Source of the DNA: Pipra filicauda
Taxonomy: Eukaryota > Chordata > Aves > Passeriformes > Pipridae
Assembly: GCF_003945595.2 (NCBI RefSeq)
Contig: NW_024103452.1
Span: 5,365,555 to 5,429,554 of the forward strand
Direction: 5' to 3'
Length of the DNA stretch: 64,000 bases
Position 1 is the first letter of the stretch. Every line of letters starts with the position of its first letter. Shown one piece after another: positions 1 to 12,430 of the stretch. The notes under the pieces were generated by a model, which was given only the letters and a program-made list of their open reading frames with translations, was not told the DNA's origin and ran no database searches. A program made the translations under genes and the position numbers.

Positions 1-3000
1 GAGCTATACAGTGGTGTAACCTACATGCAACCTTCACACAGCTTCTAAAGACAGATATAAAACACATGTGCTTTTAAATTTTATATTATACTGTACTGAG
101 AAGCAGGCTATATATGTTTGACCAATTAGTGACGTTTCAGTCAGCTGTGCTTAGTTAACATGTCATTAAATGGCCAGCAACCACCACATAAGTGCAGATT
201 GTGAGGATTTGATTATACTTCTCTTTAGTCAAACAAAGTTTTGTCAGAGCTTTGATGTACCCCTAACTTTCTGATGGTTTCCATATTTACACCAGAAGGC
301 ACAGCAATTCTCAAACTGCTGCTCAACTCCCTAAGGAATTGCCACTTTGGACACCTGCAGTGCTCTCCAATAGGTTTATCCTTTCTCCAGCTACTGACTC
401 TTAAGTGGATTGAATTTAACATGAACATTTACTAAGAAAAGTATATCGAGAGATAACATTACTGCTACTATAACCTAATCAATGGCAGAAGAGATTTTTC
501 CCCGATTTAAAGAAACGGTATAGAAAGAATATGGAAAAGTCCAAATTTACTTTTTCCCAGGCAGCTAAAGCATTGATTATCTTCTACAGTAAACAAAACC
601 AGCTCCTTGTGGAAGAATAGAATTAAAAAAGCCAGTGTTTAGCATAATTCAACACGTCGGTTTTTTCAACATCATCAATCAAAATATATCCCTTTCAGGT
701 CTTTCTCTCTTTTGTTAGCTGAAAATTTTAGATTTTTATGGGATGATGATTTTTTTCTTTAGCACCAAAGCTAATAAAAAAATCCAGCAAAACCAAATCC
801 TCCAGGAAATCAGAGATGTAACCTGCAAGTATCAACACTTCGTTCCTTTTCTGAAATCCATCCCAAGACGGGTGGATCTGTAGGATAAAACTTCAAAGTA
901 GTTGTAATCTGCCAGGAAGCCCCTTGGCATTCCCAGACAGTATATTCTGGTTTAGGAAAACAGTTGTAGCTTAGTAAAAAGAAACAGTTTGTGTGCCTTG
1001 GGACTGCTTCTCTAAGCAAACCAATAGCACAATATTTAGGGACAATGGGAAACTTGCTTCAAATGCACACTTCTGATGTGAATTAAAACACTAACCATCT
1101 CTCTTCTTCTGCCTTTTCACCCACGTAGAGGATTTCTGTAATGTAAGGGCTAGCAGGTCCATGCAACCTCTGTGTACATTTCTCTGTATGAGGTCCCACC
1201 ACAGTGGTGATTCCACATGTACACTTTCGTTTGAACTCCTAGATTTGCACAGCTGAATTCTGTATGTTTGAAAAGTGAGAGTTTTACTGGAAACACTGTC
1301 ATAACTTTAAGCATAACAGGATGAATAATACTTCTACAGCACTGAGGTAATTTTTATAAGATAAATAAATTCCAGTTATTGATGTTACAGAAGGTGCCTC
1401 AAACAAGGGATGAAATTACTTTGGAGGTATTCTGGTTTCTTCTGTCCAGAATGGCAACTTTTACTGTAAGTGAACAAAAGTGTATATTTATTCTCTTTGT
1501 GTGTCTCTTTCCACATTACTCATATTCTTGATGGGGGATAACAGTAATAAGATGTGTGGTTAATGTTGCAGCTATATGATAGCTGACTTCCAAACACCTC
1601 TCAGCCAGTGACTCACACATCGGCCCAGCAGGTGCACTTTGAAACACATATTTTCCCCACTGTTTTAGAGACTGTTTTATTAAAATACTGCAATGAGCTG
1701 GAACACCAGAACTAAGTTACTCATACTGCCCTGGATTTCAGCTGCAATTCTATACTGGGACGCTAGAAATGCAATCATGTCAGTTCTGGAATAAAATCTT
1801 TTTATTATTACTATAGTACACTTTGGATTGGTTTTCAGAGGAATTACAAATTAAATATTTTACTGTGTGCTTCTGTACAGAAAAAGGCTGCAAAGTCTTG
1901 CAGTTTAGCAACATTAAGGATTTAGTTTCCAAGTAATAGGTTCCCAAATGGTCTGAATCCAAAACCAAATATATAAATAAATGCTGCCTGAAGATGTTTG
2001 TTAATCAAGTTTAATATTAGCTATAGAAAGGCTCTGATATCATCTCACAGCTTTCTTATAACCTGCTTGCAAGTATGCAACTTGGCTCATTAAAATACTA
2101 GATGACATGTCTACTCTTGCTTTGGGAAAATAGAGTCCTTGGAAAACAATGTACTTTAAATGATGGCCACGTTGAACCGTGTGTGTGTAAATGAGAGCAG
2201 CTCAAATTTTTCTAGTTTTTTAGTTCTGTGTCTTTGGCATTATGAATTTGGCATATACATGAGCTGGGCCTTTTACCATATCTTGTCTCAAGCTCACATT
2301 TTTAAAGACTTCTACCTGGACTGTGTTGATCCCTGGTTAAGGTTTGGAAAAGTTTGGTGGTCCCAGAATGAAAGGTGTCATGGTACATGTTAACATGGGC
2401 AGTACAACTGTCATAGCTGTTTAGAAATCTGTTTCTGACTGCCTTACAGATGTTGACTGCTGTTTTCCTTCTCATTGAGTAGCTACTTGGCAAGCATATT
2501 CCTCCTCCCTTAAGTTTCGGGAGACATAAGGACCAGGCAGCAGAGGGGACATGGAAATGGCCCACATATGCTCCAGCACAAGGCAGTCCTGGAGAGTCCC
2601 CAGAACTAATAGAAATAAAACATCTGGGAGTGATCCCCATCAATGCTTTGGTGCTTCTACTTTTGAAAATGATAGATAAATTAAGCATTTCCAAATAGGC
2701 CACTAAGGAAGAAGACGACTGAGCACAAATGGGGAGTGACTGTGTGCAGTAACCATGTAAAATCTGCAGCAAGCCCAACATGCTTCAGAGAAATAAGACA
2801 TATTGCATACACTAATTGATTATATTGCACATAGATAGACTAAGTCTAAGTCTCATGCAGAGGAAGTATCACAGTATATAGCCCTTTCCTGCCACCAGAA
2901 TATATCATGTGGCCTGTCCAGACAGGTTGAGTCAAAAATTTCAGCTGAAGTTAGCCAAGGCTTTCTAAAAACTTGAAGGGTGAAAGTTGAATAATTAGTT

Positions 3001-6000
3001 TGAGGGTTTTTTGTACCTTATTACTCAAGTATATAAAAATACATCATACTGATAGGGATTCAGAGATAAGACTCCTCTTTGTCATCCAAATATCCTAACC
3101 AAGCTAACAATAGATTTTCCTTTCTTAACACATAAAATTTTAAATTCTTTCTGAACAGTGTGCCACAGTTTCCCGGTAAGATGTAGAGTGCCATTGGTAA
3201 GCCATCTGTTTTGCACTAGCAAAATAAGAGGTATTGCTGTGAATCCCTGGAGACAGCAAAAAACTGAGCACAGAGGTCTTATTAAAGCTAAGAATTCAAC
3301 TACATATTTTACAGGAAAAGCAGGGACCCCTAAACATGTGAAAATAAAGCTGCAGACATCTACAAAACTTTCAGGTGAAAGGAGAGCTGTGGTTCCAAGC
3401 GTATACAGGTATGACTGACTTCCCTTTTTTTCCTCTGGTCATCTTGCCCATAGTATTGCTTATGTAGCTGTTATCTCCCAAATTTTTCTGGAAAAGGTAT
3501 ATTTACAGACACAGGGACCACCTTTACCTTGTTATTACATAGCCTGTGCATCACACCTTGTAAGACATTCTGCCTGCCTGTCCACATCAGGATTACCCTT
3601 AATTCTACATCGTATTAGCAGAGTATTCAGCTAACTCTTAAGACCTTTGCACCTCCAGAGCAGATGTAGCTGGTGATTTTTATCTACACCTCAGGTATAA
3701 CTGTGGCCCTGAGCCAATGTACACACAAAATACATAAAAATTAATGCATACTTGATCCTGGTGTTGGCAGCAAAGAGGCAACTCCTCTTGGCTCTTATTT
3801 GGAAACGTTCAGCTGGGCATCAATGTATGCTCCAACGTAAGTTTCCCAGAGTTACTGTAAGAATTTTGTTAACCACAAGCAGCTCTAGTTCACTACTCAC
3901 AGTTCCACCTGGTCTTGCAGCATACAGGCAGAACCATTCATTGAATTTAAAGATGATATTGCTGGGTAGTAAACTCCTAAAGGCAAGGACTGTGTATTGA
4001 TTGTGCTCCCCACACCTACAACAGACTCTGTGCCTGTGAGCATGAATGTGCAGCCCCTAAACTTCATTTGAGTTTTTCATGGGACGATTTCACGCTACTG
4101 ATTTGCTTGTCCTGTTCTGTTGACACCTTTCAGAATGAAGCAGATACTTGGGATGAGATTCAGATGCCTAAATCTGGTTGTCTTTTACCACATGAGATGC
4201 TAGATGATACTCAAGACAGGAGCAGAAAAGACATGGGCCCCTAAGGGACACCTGCAACCTCCTGAAGGGACAGTAGATGACCAAGCAGAATTCCTGGATC
4301 ACCACAGATGACATCAGCTTCCTGCAAGTATCCAGCTGAACCAAGCCAAGATCCCAGTCGCTTAGTGCTGCTAATGGAGCTCATCAGGTGATCAAAATGT
4401 GTGCATTTTATGGAGAGCTGCACAGTTCCTTGGCCAATGTGTACTAGATCACTAGTGGTGAGAGGGAAATGTCCAAAACCTTCATCCAGACACCAAAACT
4501 GAGTATCTTGACCTGTGAGCAGGACCTGTTCCTGAACAGACAAACACCAGATGAACACCACACATCCTACAGGAATGAAGTTAATTATGCAATATAACAC
4601 TGATTATGCACTGTCTTCATGATTTCTAAGTATAAAGCATCATTTCTAAGGGCATGGCTAAAATATTATATGAGATCCTGGATTTATACTGTGGAATTGG
4701 ATGTCTCTCAACTCTAGTATTTAGAGTATATTTTTCTTCTAGGTCAAGTAATATCCTGCCATTTTTTTCCTGCCTTTGAGACATACTCAGGTGTCCTCTG
4801 GCAGATTTAGCAAATACACTAAAGCTGTCTACCAAATATCTCAAGTTGCCTGTGACTGCTCATGACCTAATACTCATCATTTCTATAACTGAGATGTGGT
4901 AAAAGATCAGGTAGGAGCAAAATGGGCTGAGTGGCTTTGAGGGTTGTAATAAGCAGTGTAAGAGATGTTTGTGTGGCATTTACTGATGTGGGAAGGATAG
5001 CCAACTTGATGAGAGAGTTCGTAAAAAACAAAGGGAGGCAGTGGTATCTTAAACTACTGTTGCAGAATCCAAAAAACAGGACTGATTATATAGTCTGCAG
5101 TTCTGACCAAATCAGGGCATGAACCAGCTTTTTCAATGTAAGTTTGTGTAACAGCTGACACAAAGACACACTGGCCTCTCACCAGGAATCCCAGTACCTC
5201 CCACCAAATGCAATGAACAGTCTTTTGGAGAGATTGAAAGACTGGGCCATCTAGACTGGTGTTCCATGGGAGTTTTCCTCTTCGACCCCCATGACTTCAA
5301 TACCTGCCACCTTCTCAGCTTTTTCTGGCACTGCTTGCCTGTGCTTCACCCACTCATTTTCTCAGTCATCCGCTTGAGTGGATGGATTGCGAATGAGAGG
5401 TAGGAACATGACCAAGTTAAAAGCAGGATATTTATTTATTCTTATTAATTTCTTTATATTTCAGAGGCAACAGGTAAAGTGATGGCAAAGGACTGAGAGC
5501 AAATCATGGACTGGGAAGGAGGAAAGAGGAAAGAAACAGTATTTATTCAACAGGCATGCAACCATCCCTGTCATGCTTACAAGATGTTCTCCCTGAAACC
5601 AAAAGCTACACCAGCCAGTGTCTCTGCTTCCTTTGTGGTTCATTTCATGATTTAAACTCTGGGTTTTCATATCTCTCTGCACTTGCCAGTGAGAGAAGGG
5701 TTGTAAACAGGCTGGAAAAGCCCTGCACACTACAAGGTTTACAATTTGTAATAGCTCTGGTATGTTTGTGTTTGGAGATTAATTTTACAAAGCCAACTAG
5801 AGCATGCTTTGTGTGTTTGTGCTTACTACTCTCCTGACGTGCATTTTTCCCCACAGTAAGTGCCTGAAGTAAACTAATGCATCTAAAATCCTACTGGTAA
5901 TTTCTACCCTCCTTGTTTATGTCACACGGAGGGTTTGTGCTGGCTGGAGAAGTCTGCTCCTGTGGTTTCACTCAGGTCCCCTTCTTTCAGCTTTTTGCTG

Positions 6001-6270
6001 AGACTCAGCACTAAGAGGATGTGGAAAGCCCATGCTATGAGCTGCTGCTGGATGTGACTCCTGACTCAGCATTATGGCTGGGTGGACACAGGACTTTGTG
6101 GTTACCCACCCTGTCCTGGTGACTCAGAGATAAAAATTCATTCTCTGCCTGAACTCTGGTGTTTATAGCCTGCCAAGCTCCAGCCTGGAGCATGCAGTAA
6201 ATCTCAGAGAGCAGACCATAAACAAAAAAATGCAGCCCAGTATCAGTCCAAGCAGGGCTCCTAATAGTTC
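1..6270. other. Single-copy AT-rich DNA, no gene recognised
   Basis: I see no recognisable exon, RNA gene or clear mobile element here. The longest open frame is 159 codons on the - strand (2302-2781). It has no domain I recognise, is rich in Ser, Cys and Leu as expected of random frames, and has no splice or start context supporting it. Frames at 3158-3418, 4241-4600 and 5461-5837 are likewise unsupported. The stretch is most simply read as intergenic or intronic avian DNA. Confidence 0.6.
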
Positions 6271-6335
6271 TGGGTTAACGGTTGGACCTGATGACCTTAG
6301 AAGTCTTTTCCAACCTAAATAATGCTATGATTCTA
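6271..6335 (+). mobile_element. CR1 LINE 3' end fragment
   Basis: This is a severely 5'-truncated CR1 non-LTR retrotransposon, of which only the 3' UTR end is recognisable. Seen directly: TGGGTTAACGGTTGGACCTG, then a GATGACCTTAGAAGTC block, then TTTTCCAACCTAAAT and a terminal GCTATGATTCTA. This order (GGTTGGAC, GATGAYCTT, TTCCAACC, ATGATTCTA) is the hallmark of avian CR1 3' ends, which finish in a short octamer direct repeat rather than poly(A). No coding sequence remains. Any homology further 5' is too weak for me to place a boundary. Confidence 0.85.
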
Positions 6336-9300
6336 CTGCACAGCAAACTGGGTAATGCTGCCACTGGGCTTTGGCAATGATTTCAGTCTCCCATCTGCAG
6401 ATGGAAAAGTATCTCTAAGCACAGAAGCAAACTTACTGTCCTTTCATTTGGGAAAGTCTTAGTTGTTTTATTTTCACTATAATTTGATTAATTTTTATTG
6501 CTACTAATATGAAAATAGTATTTGTCATCTGTGCTGAGGATTTCATTATATTAGGAAATATCTGTATTTTGGAAATAAGAGCCAATTACACCAAGCATTC
6601 TCTGAGTAAAAGTTCAGGAGCACTGACTATCTAAATATAATAACAGACAACTGGTAACTGAAAGAAAAAAAGATATTGCATCAATAAAATAGCAGCAAGG
6701 AAAAAAATAAAGCAGAAGTCACAGTACTCCCACAACCTAAATTCTGAGTAGCTGGAGAAGAAGTTAATCTGACCAACAGATTACCCACAATACTAGTGAG
6801 TTAGGTTGCTCTGAGGGGAATTGCCTGACTGTGCCACCACAATTTGTTTGAAAGAAGAGCAGCTCTCCCCTCCCTTCCTCTAGAAATTATTTATTCACTC
6901 AGTATGTGGGTTTGGGGAACTAATGTAGTTTGTAAATTGGACTTTGTTCATTCAAGAAATAGTAATAAATTTGGAGATGCTGAAAGCAAATGCTTTGTTT
7001 AGTACTAGACTTGAAAGGACATTTCAGAAACTCGAGGAAAGGGAAGACATTTTATCCCCTTGTAGTCGAACACAACAGTGCAGTAATCAGGACACTCACC
7101 TAAAATGCAGGATGTTTTATCTTGGATGAGAACAAAACCCAGATGTCTGGCTCCTCTGTAGATACTTAATCATCAGCTTATAGGTATCTATAAACTCTGG
7201 TCCAGCGAGAAGGAAATTCAGCAGCATTCAGAGGGACCTCTTCAAAATCTCTGGTCCCTCCTGCTTTGCAGTCCATGGATTCAGACTGATAACTCTCTGG
7301 ATGCTGCCTTTCATTTAAAAAAGTGAAAAGCACCTACAACAAAAGGACAGATTTTCTGTGCCTTGGTCAATCATAGCTATAGTTGGTGGATTGCCTTGAG
7401 GTCCCAGCAGGCCTTCAGAATTTAAATTAGTTGTAGGTGGTGACACTAGGCAGATATGCTTTAGCTGTGGTCTGGCTCCATCAAGTTTTTGGTTTGCTTC
7501 TCCAAGGCTTTGGAATCAGGTTCTTCCTTTCAGCTACTCACCCTTCTCTGAACTCCGCCCTGACCTGGACATCCCCGGTCATTGTCATGCACACAATGCT
7601 TCACTGAAGGCTGGTCTTATAGAGACTCTTTAGAAGAGAGTCAGGGTCAACATTTTTTGTGTTCTAAGAGGTATAGAAGGACACATTGAGAACCTACCAA
7701 ACCCTTCTACAAAATGCTAACAGAGAACCCCTCATCTCATCTAGTATTCACCGTGTACAACACTGAAAACTCATAATAAGGCTTCACAATAAAGCTGCCT
7801 TGTTTTTCTCCTTTCTCATTTGCTCTCCACTACAAACACAGTGAGGTCACTGCCTGGTTTTGTGAATCATATCGGGTCCCCTTCCTTCCGTTCCTATCTT
7901 GGACTCCTTAGGGCTGTAGGTGCACATCTGGGCCCTCAGCCTGCCAGTGCCAACATTTCCCTCTCATTTAGCCACCAAGAGTGGGCACACATCTCTCAGT
8001 GGTTGTGGTCAGCCCTCACAATGCCTTGGGCTCACCCCGTGATGCTGCTGTTCTGCTGAACCAGGGACCTCTGATTGCTGTATGGGCCTGGATAGATCTG
8101 AGATGGAAAGTTAAAAGAACTTTAGTAAAGGCAAATTATTGATGGGTCACTCAGTTATGCTGCAGTCAGAAATCTGAGGGTTCCCACGAGCCTCACTAAC
8201 GCACATACGCTTTAAAATGTCACAGTTGACAACCAGAAAGCAAGGTTTTTAGGCATGCTGGACTCCTTCCCTGTATTTTCATTTGAGAGTGCCAATCTCT
8301 GTGGTATTTAAGTACTAGTTGTCCTTTTGAACAGCCTGTGTCACGTAAAAAGGGATCCATCATGCTTATAGTCATCTTTCTGAAAGCTGCCTGGCCTCCC
8401 AAGTTCACCAGGCTCCCCCTGCAGATGAGGTGAAGAGAGAAACATATCCAGAGGGTTAATTTTCACATTCGTGGGTTGTTTGTTTTTTTTTTTCCCCTGT
8501 CTTGCAGTAAAAGTCAGGGAAGGTACAAGACTCATAAAAGCTGTTCCTGCTTTGGCTGGAGGCGTTTCAGACTGCTGAGTGAAAGTAGAAGAAAAAATCA
8601 GAGTGCATGGTACATGTACCAGAAATACTTAAAGAGCCCTTTACCTTTGATATTTTGCTGGTTTGAGATCTGGTATTGCAAGGTGCTGTGGAGGGAGAGA
8701 TTTCTGACAGTATGTATTTAACAGATCAGAAACAGTAGGTGTGAGATCTAACAGCCAGAAGCAAATCCTAGGCAAATTTAGACTAGAATTCTCACAGGCA
8801 TGCCTTTTTAGCAATATAAGTAATTCACCATTGCAACAGTTTGATGACAGATGTGGCAAGTTATCTAATGTGAAATCTTCAACATGTGAACAATGTCCAA
8901 GAGTGCTGTAGCTAATATGGGAATTACAATGCTGGTGTGCCTGGGGGAGGTTCGCTGCTAAATACAGAGAATTACATATGAAAAATAAATGTTTCTTTCT
9001 AAACCCATCTGATAAAATTCCTGAAGTGTGCAGTGCCCAAAGATGGCAGCCATAGTGGGAGCATGCAGAGAATTCAAAGAATTAGAAATTAAAACCTCCT
9101 GGAGCAGAGATGTGCTTGGTATGGCTTTTCTATCAAGTTATGTATTTATGATATTATGCATTTTGTTGTCTATATTTTTCCTTCAGAATTTTGCCCTTAT
9201 TCTAACTGCAAGAAAATTCATTGTTATACCAATGACAGGAAAGCTCACTCAGATTACAGGTAGAGTGGAGCCAGTGAGTTTTCTGCCCTTTTCTCCCTTA

Positions 9301-11111
9301 GCTAACTCCCAACAAGTCTGATCATATTGTCAGGCTGTAATGACAGCTGCAATGCAAACTAGTGCTACACTTGATGACCTTGAACTGAAGGCGGTTGAAA
9401 GATGTTTAGCAGTGACTGAATGGCAGATAAGTTCACTATTCTGAATGGAATCCTGCTAAAAATGCAAAGATTTACATGCTCACAAAGTACAAGCTCCTCT
9501 CAAAACAGAAAAGGGTGCAGAACCTTCTGTGTAACTGCAATTTTACCTACTCTCATCCCCAGCAGTCCAGAGGGAAAAATCTACAAACTCCCTTGTTTTC
9601 CCTTGGAGCTGATGATCTTACCCCTTATCCTGATGCCTTTGTCAACTGTCTGTAGCTGCCTATGCAAAAACATCTCCCAGTTGGGGAGTTCCAGTCACCA
9701 GAGTCCCTGGAGTGCCTCTTCTCCCCGATGTTTCCCATGGAACATTGCCACAGACCCGGAGACACAATACTTCCAGCAACCCAAGGTCCCAGATCGATTC
9801 CTTGGCAAAGGAATCCATGCCTGGAGCTCTGTCAGCCACTGCATGCAGCAGATGGCAAGAAGTCAAGACATTGCGTTTGGTGGAAGATGTTCAACAAATG
9901 TTGCGACCAGAAGATTTCAGATTTAGCTTTCTAAAGGAGCAGAGCTGTACCACAACATTTACAGACAGCTCCAGTTACAACTGCATAACACCAGACAGTA
10001 TTCAGAAGCCGTGCCAGCGAGCTCTCCATGTTGCTACACTCCTTTATTAATAGCATTTTGCCAAGCTGCCCTCTGGGACAAAATTATTGTCTAGTGGTTA
10101 AATGTCTGCTGGTGGAGGAACGCTTTATTTTACCGTTTAACCGCAGTCTGAGTTGAATGCCAGAGCACAAACCAGGAGGTACCTGGGATGCATTATAGCT
10201 GCATCTGGCTAGATTTTCTGACCCTACAGACATGAGTGAGATTGATTTATTGATCTCTTCTCCCTCCCACAGCTTACACAAGCAGTGGCAACAAGCTACT
10301 CCCACACACACACCTGCATCTTGATTTACAACGTAAATATGTTACAACAAGTAACACTAAGATCACGCACATCTTTTCTTTAGCCTTCCAAAGCTCCTAA
10401 CCAAAACAGCATTATCAAAACTCTGACAAGACCTTAATATGAAGTATGTCTGTCAAAGCAGAATAGAGAATATCTAAGAGAAGGCCATTTTGTTGTATGT
10501 GGTGAGTGGGCGAGTGGCTTCGATATGTCCCATTGCTGATATCTTTTCTGCAATGATCTCCTTTTGTAAAGTAGGACTGCAACTGCTTTATATGTTTCTG
10601 GCTAAATATGCAGTTGTCATTACTGTGAGAGGGGAAAAATAAACAAAGCCCAAACTGGCACAGTGAAACACCATCCAGAGAAGAGTTTCTCCTAATGGCA
10701 CAAACCAGAGCAAGCAATAAAGGCTGGTCTGTCTGCATCTAATACAGATCCCATGTGTGTTTTAATAACAAAGAATAAAAATCAATGCATTTCCCTCCTG
10801 TATTGAAATACTAGATTACAAAAAGTAATGACTAGAGCAGTAAGATGTAGCTGGAGGGAAGTTCTAGGAGAGGTTTCTGTTGAAATGACACAGACGTTAT
10901 ACAATGCTGAGTCCTTGTCTGAACCCTTTAAAAGATGATTTTCAGCTTGTTCATACACTTGAACTACTGAAAAAATGAATTGGACTAATTAAAAAGTACT
11001 ATCCTTTGGTGTTTGGCTGTTCTACAAATGTAGCAACGTTTTTAAGCCAAAAAAATCTCATGACATATGCTCAGTGAATCCAGTTCTTTGTGTTTTTCAT
11101 TTCAATTATAT
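6336..11111. other. Single-copy DNA, no gene recognised
   Basis: I see nothing I can assign. The largest frame is 168 codons (+, 9420-9926). It lies in moderately GC-rich DNA and has no recognisable domain, and two other overlapping open frames cover the same stretch, which points to chance depletion of stop codons. The segment 7395-7435 faintly resembles an old CR1 end but is too diverged to call. Confidence 0.55.
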
Positions 11112-11526
11112 GAAAGCAAGGAGCACCTCACTTATGAGAAAAGGCTGAAAGAGCTGGGACTGTTTAGCCTGGAGAAGAGAAGACTCAGGGAGATTCTGTT
11201 GATGTGTATAAATAACTGAAGGGAAGATACAAAGAATACAGAAACAGGCTCATTTTGGTGGTGCCCAGTGGCAGGACCAGAGATTACTGGCAAAAAATGA
11301 AATACAAGAGGTGTCATCTGAACATCAGGAAACACTTTTTATTTATTGTGAGGGTAATCAAGCACTGGAATAGGTTACCCAGGGAGGTTGTAAAATCTCC
11401 ATTCCTGGAGATATTAAAAAAACTGTCTTGGGCAACTGGCTCTAGGTGGCTCTGCTTGAGCAGGAGTTGGGAAGTAGGTGAATTCCAGAGACCCCTTCCA
11501 ACCTCAACCATTCTGTGATTTTGTGA
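11112..11526 (+). mobile_element. CR1 LINE, 3' part of ORF2 and 3' UTR
   Basis: This is a 5'-truncated CR1 copy of about 415 bp. The DNA contains GGCTGAAAGAGCTGGGACTG and TTTAGCCTGGAGAAGAGAAG. These encode the conserved LRELGLFSLEKRR-like block near the C-terminus of CR1 ORF2, the reverse-transcriptase polyprotein. Further on, the frame at 11255-11518 reads IKHWNRLPREVVKSP, the conserved ORF2 tail motif. The 3' UTR follows, with CTTCCAACCTCAACCATTCT and a final TGTGATTTTGTGA. Internal deletions and frameshifts break the frame before and after that motif, so the copy is dead. Insertion was probably by target-primed reverse transcription, as is usual for the family. Confidence 0.95.
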
Positions 11527-12413
11527 CCAGTGATTCTGATATATCCTTCTTGCTGGTAGGGAATATATGTGAAAGTGGAAAATGACTGCTACAATAGATG
11601 CATATTCCTGCCTCTCTCTCATTTCTTCATCAAGAACATTAAGCATGTGGCAGTTTGAGAAATGAAAAACACAACAAAACCCTTTCAACATGTAACAATA
11701 CACTTGCAGAAGAGTATTGTCGTTAGTATGGTCTGCACAAACATGGGAGACTTTCCTATGAATGGGGAACTATGACGTACAAATTATAAGGATCTCACAT
11801 GCAAAACAGGAAACTCAACAAGTCCATAAAAAAGATATGAGTTCAAGTGTTTTCTGGAGGACATTATTGATTATGATACAGCTTTACTTTTCCCTTTCAC
11901 TCCCACTATTGATTTGGTTTTCCCAAGTCCTAACTGTTGAACAGGACTAAAGTAAAGGAAATGAGGCAAATAAATGTGTAAAAAATAGAGTAGGACGTGT
12001 CATCAACATGATGGAGGATTGACTGGGACATTATTAGCTTCATTCTGTTTCCTCCATTTGCACTGAAATGATGTTTCCTACTTATGCTGAAGTTTCACTT
12101 CTGTCACTTGTATAACAATGGATGCAAAAAGTGCAAAGAGCTCTTGTGATTTGTTTGACCAGGCTTCTGGAAACATGAAGGCATGTGATCAAACAAGCAT
12201 TAGAGTAGTAGAAGGGTTGTCACTGCAGCAAACTTCACATAAGCCAAAAGCCAGGAAGAGGAGAGCAATGTTCAAATATTCAGCATACTGAATGTTTAAT
12301 CATTGCTAATTTTATTTCAGCCAAATCAGATTTTAAGGCTGACCAAAGGAAAATGAGATGATTTCTGGACTTGGATATTCCTCAGTCTATGTAGGAGATC
12401 AGAACATGCTAGT

Positions 12414-12430
12414 AAAAAAAAAAAAAAAAA
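12414..12430 (+). repeat. Poly(A) run, 17 A
   Basis: An uninterrupted run of 17 adenines flanked by AGT and TTC. There is no polyadenylation signal just upstream and no recognisable retrocopied gene, so it is treated as low-complexity sequence. Confidence 0.9.

Noticed and set aside
2302..2781. 159-codon open frame on the - strand
   Set aside because: No recognisable domain, no splice or promoter context, low-complexity composition, and another open frame overlaps it on the other strand.
3960..4080. Resemblance to an ancient sauropsid repeat with a GGCAAGGACTGT-like core
   Set aside because: Only a short core matches the remembered pattern and the rest does not align.
7395..7435. CR1-like phrase GATTGCCTTGAGGTCCCAGC
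   Set aside because: About 30 bases of weak similarity without the expected flanking blocks.
9420..9926. 168-codon open frame on the + strand
   Set aside because: No known motif. Several overlapping frames are open in the same GC-richer stretch, which points to chance lack of stops.
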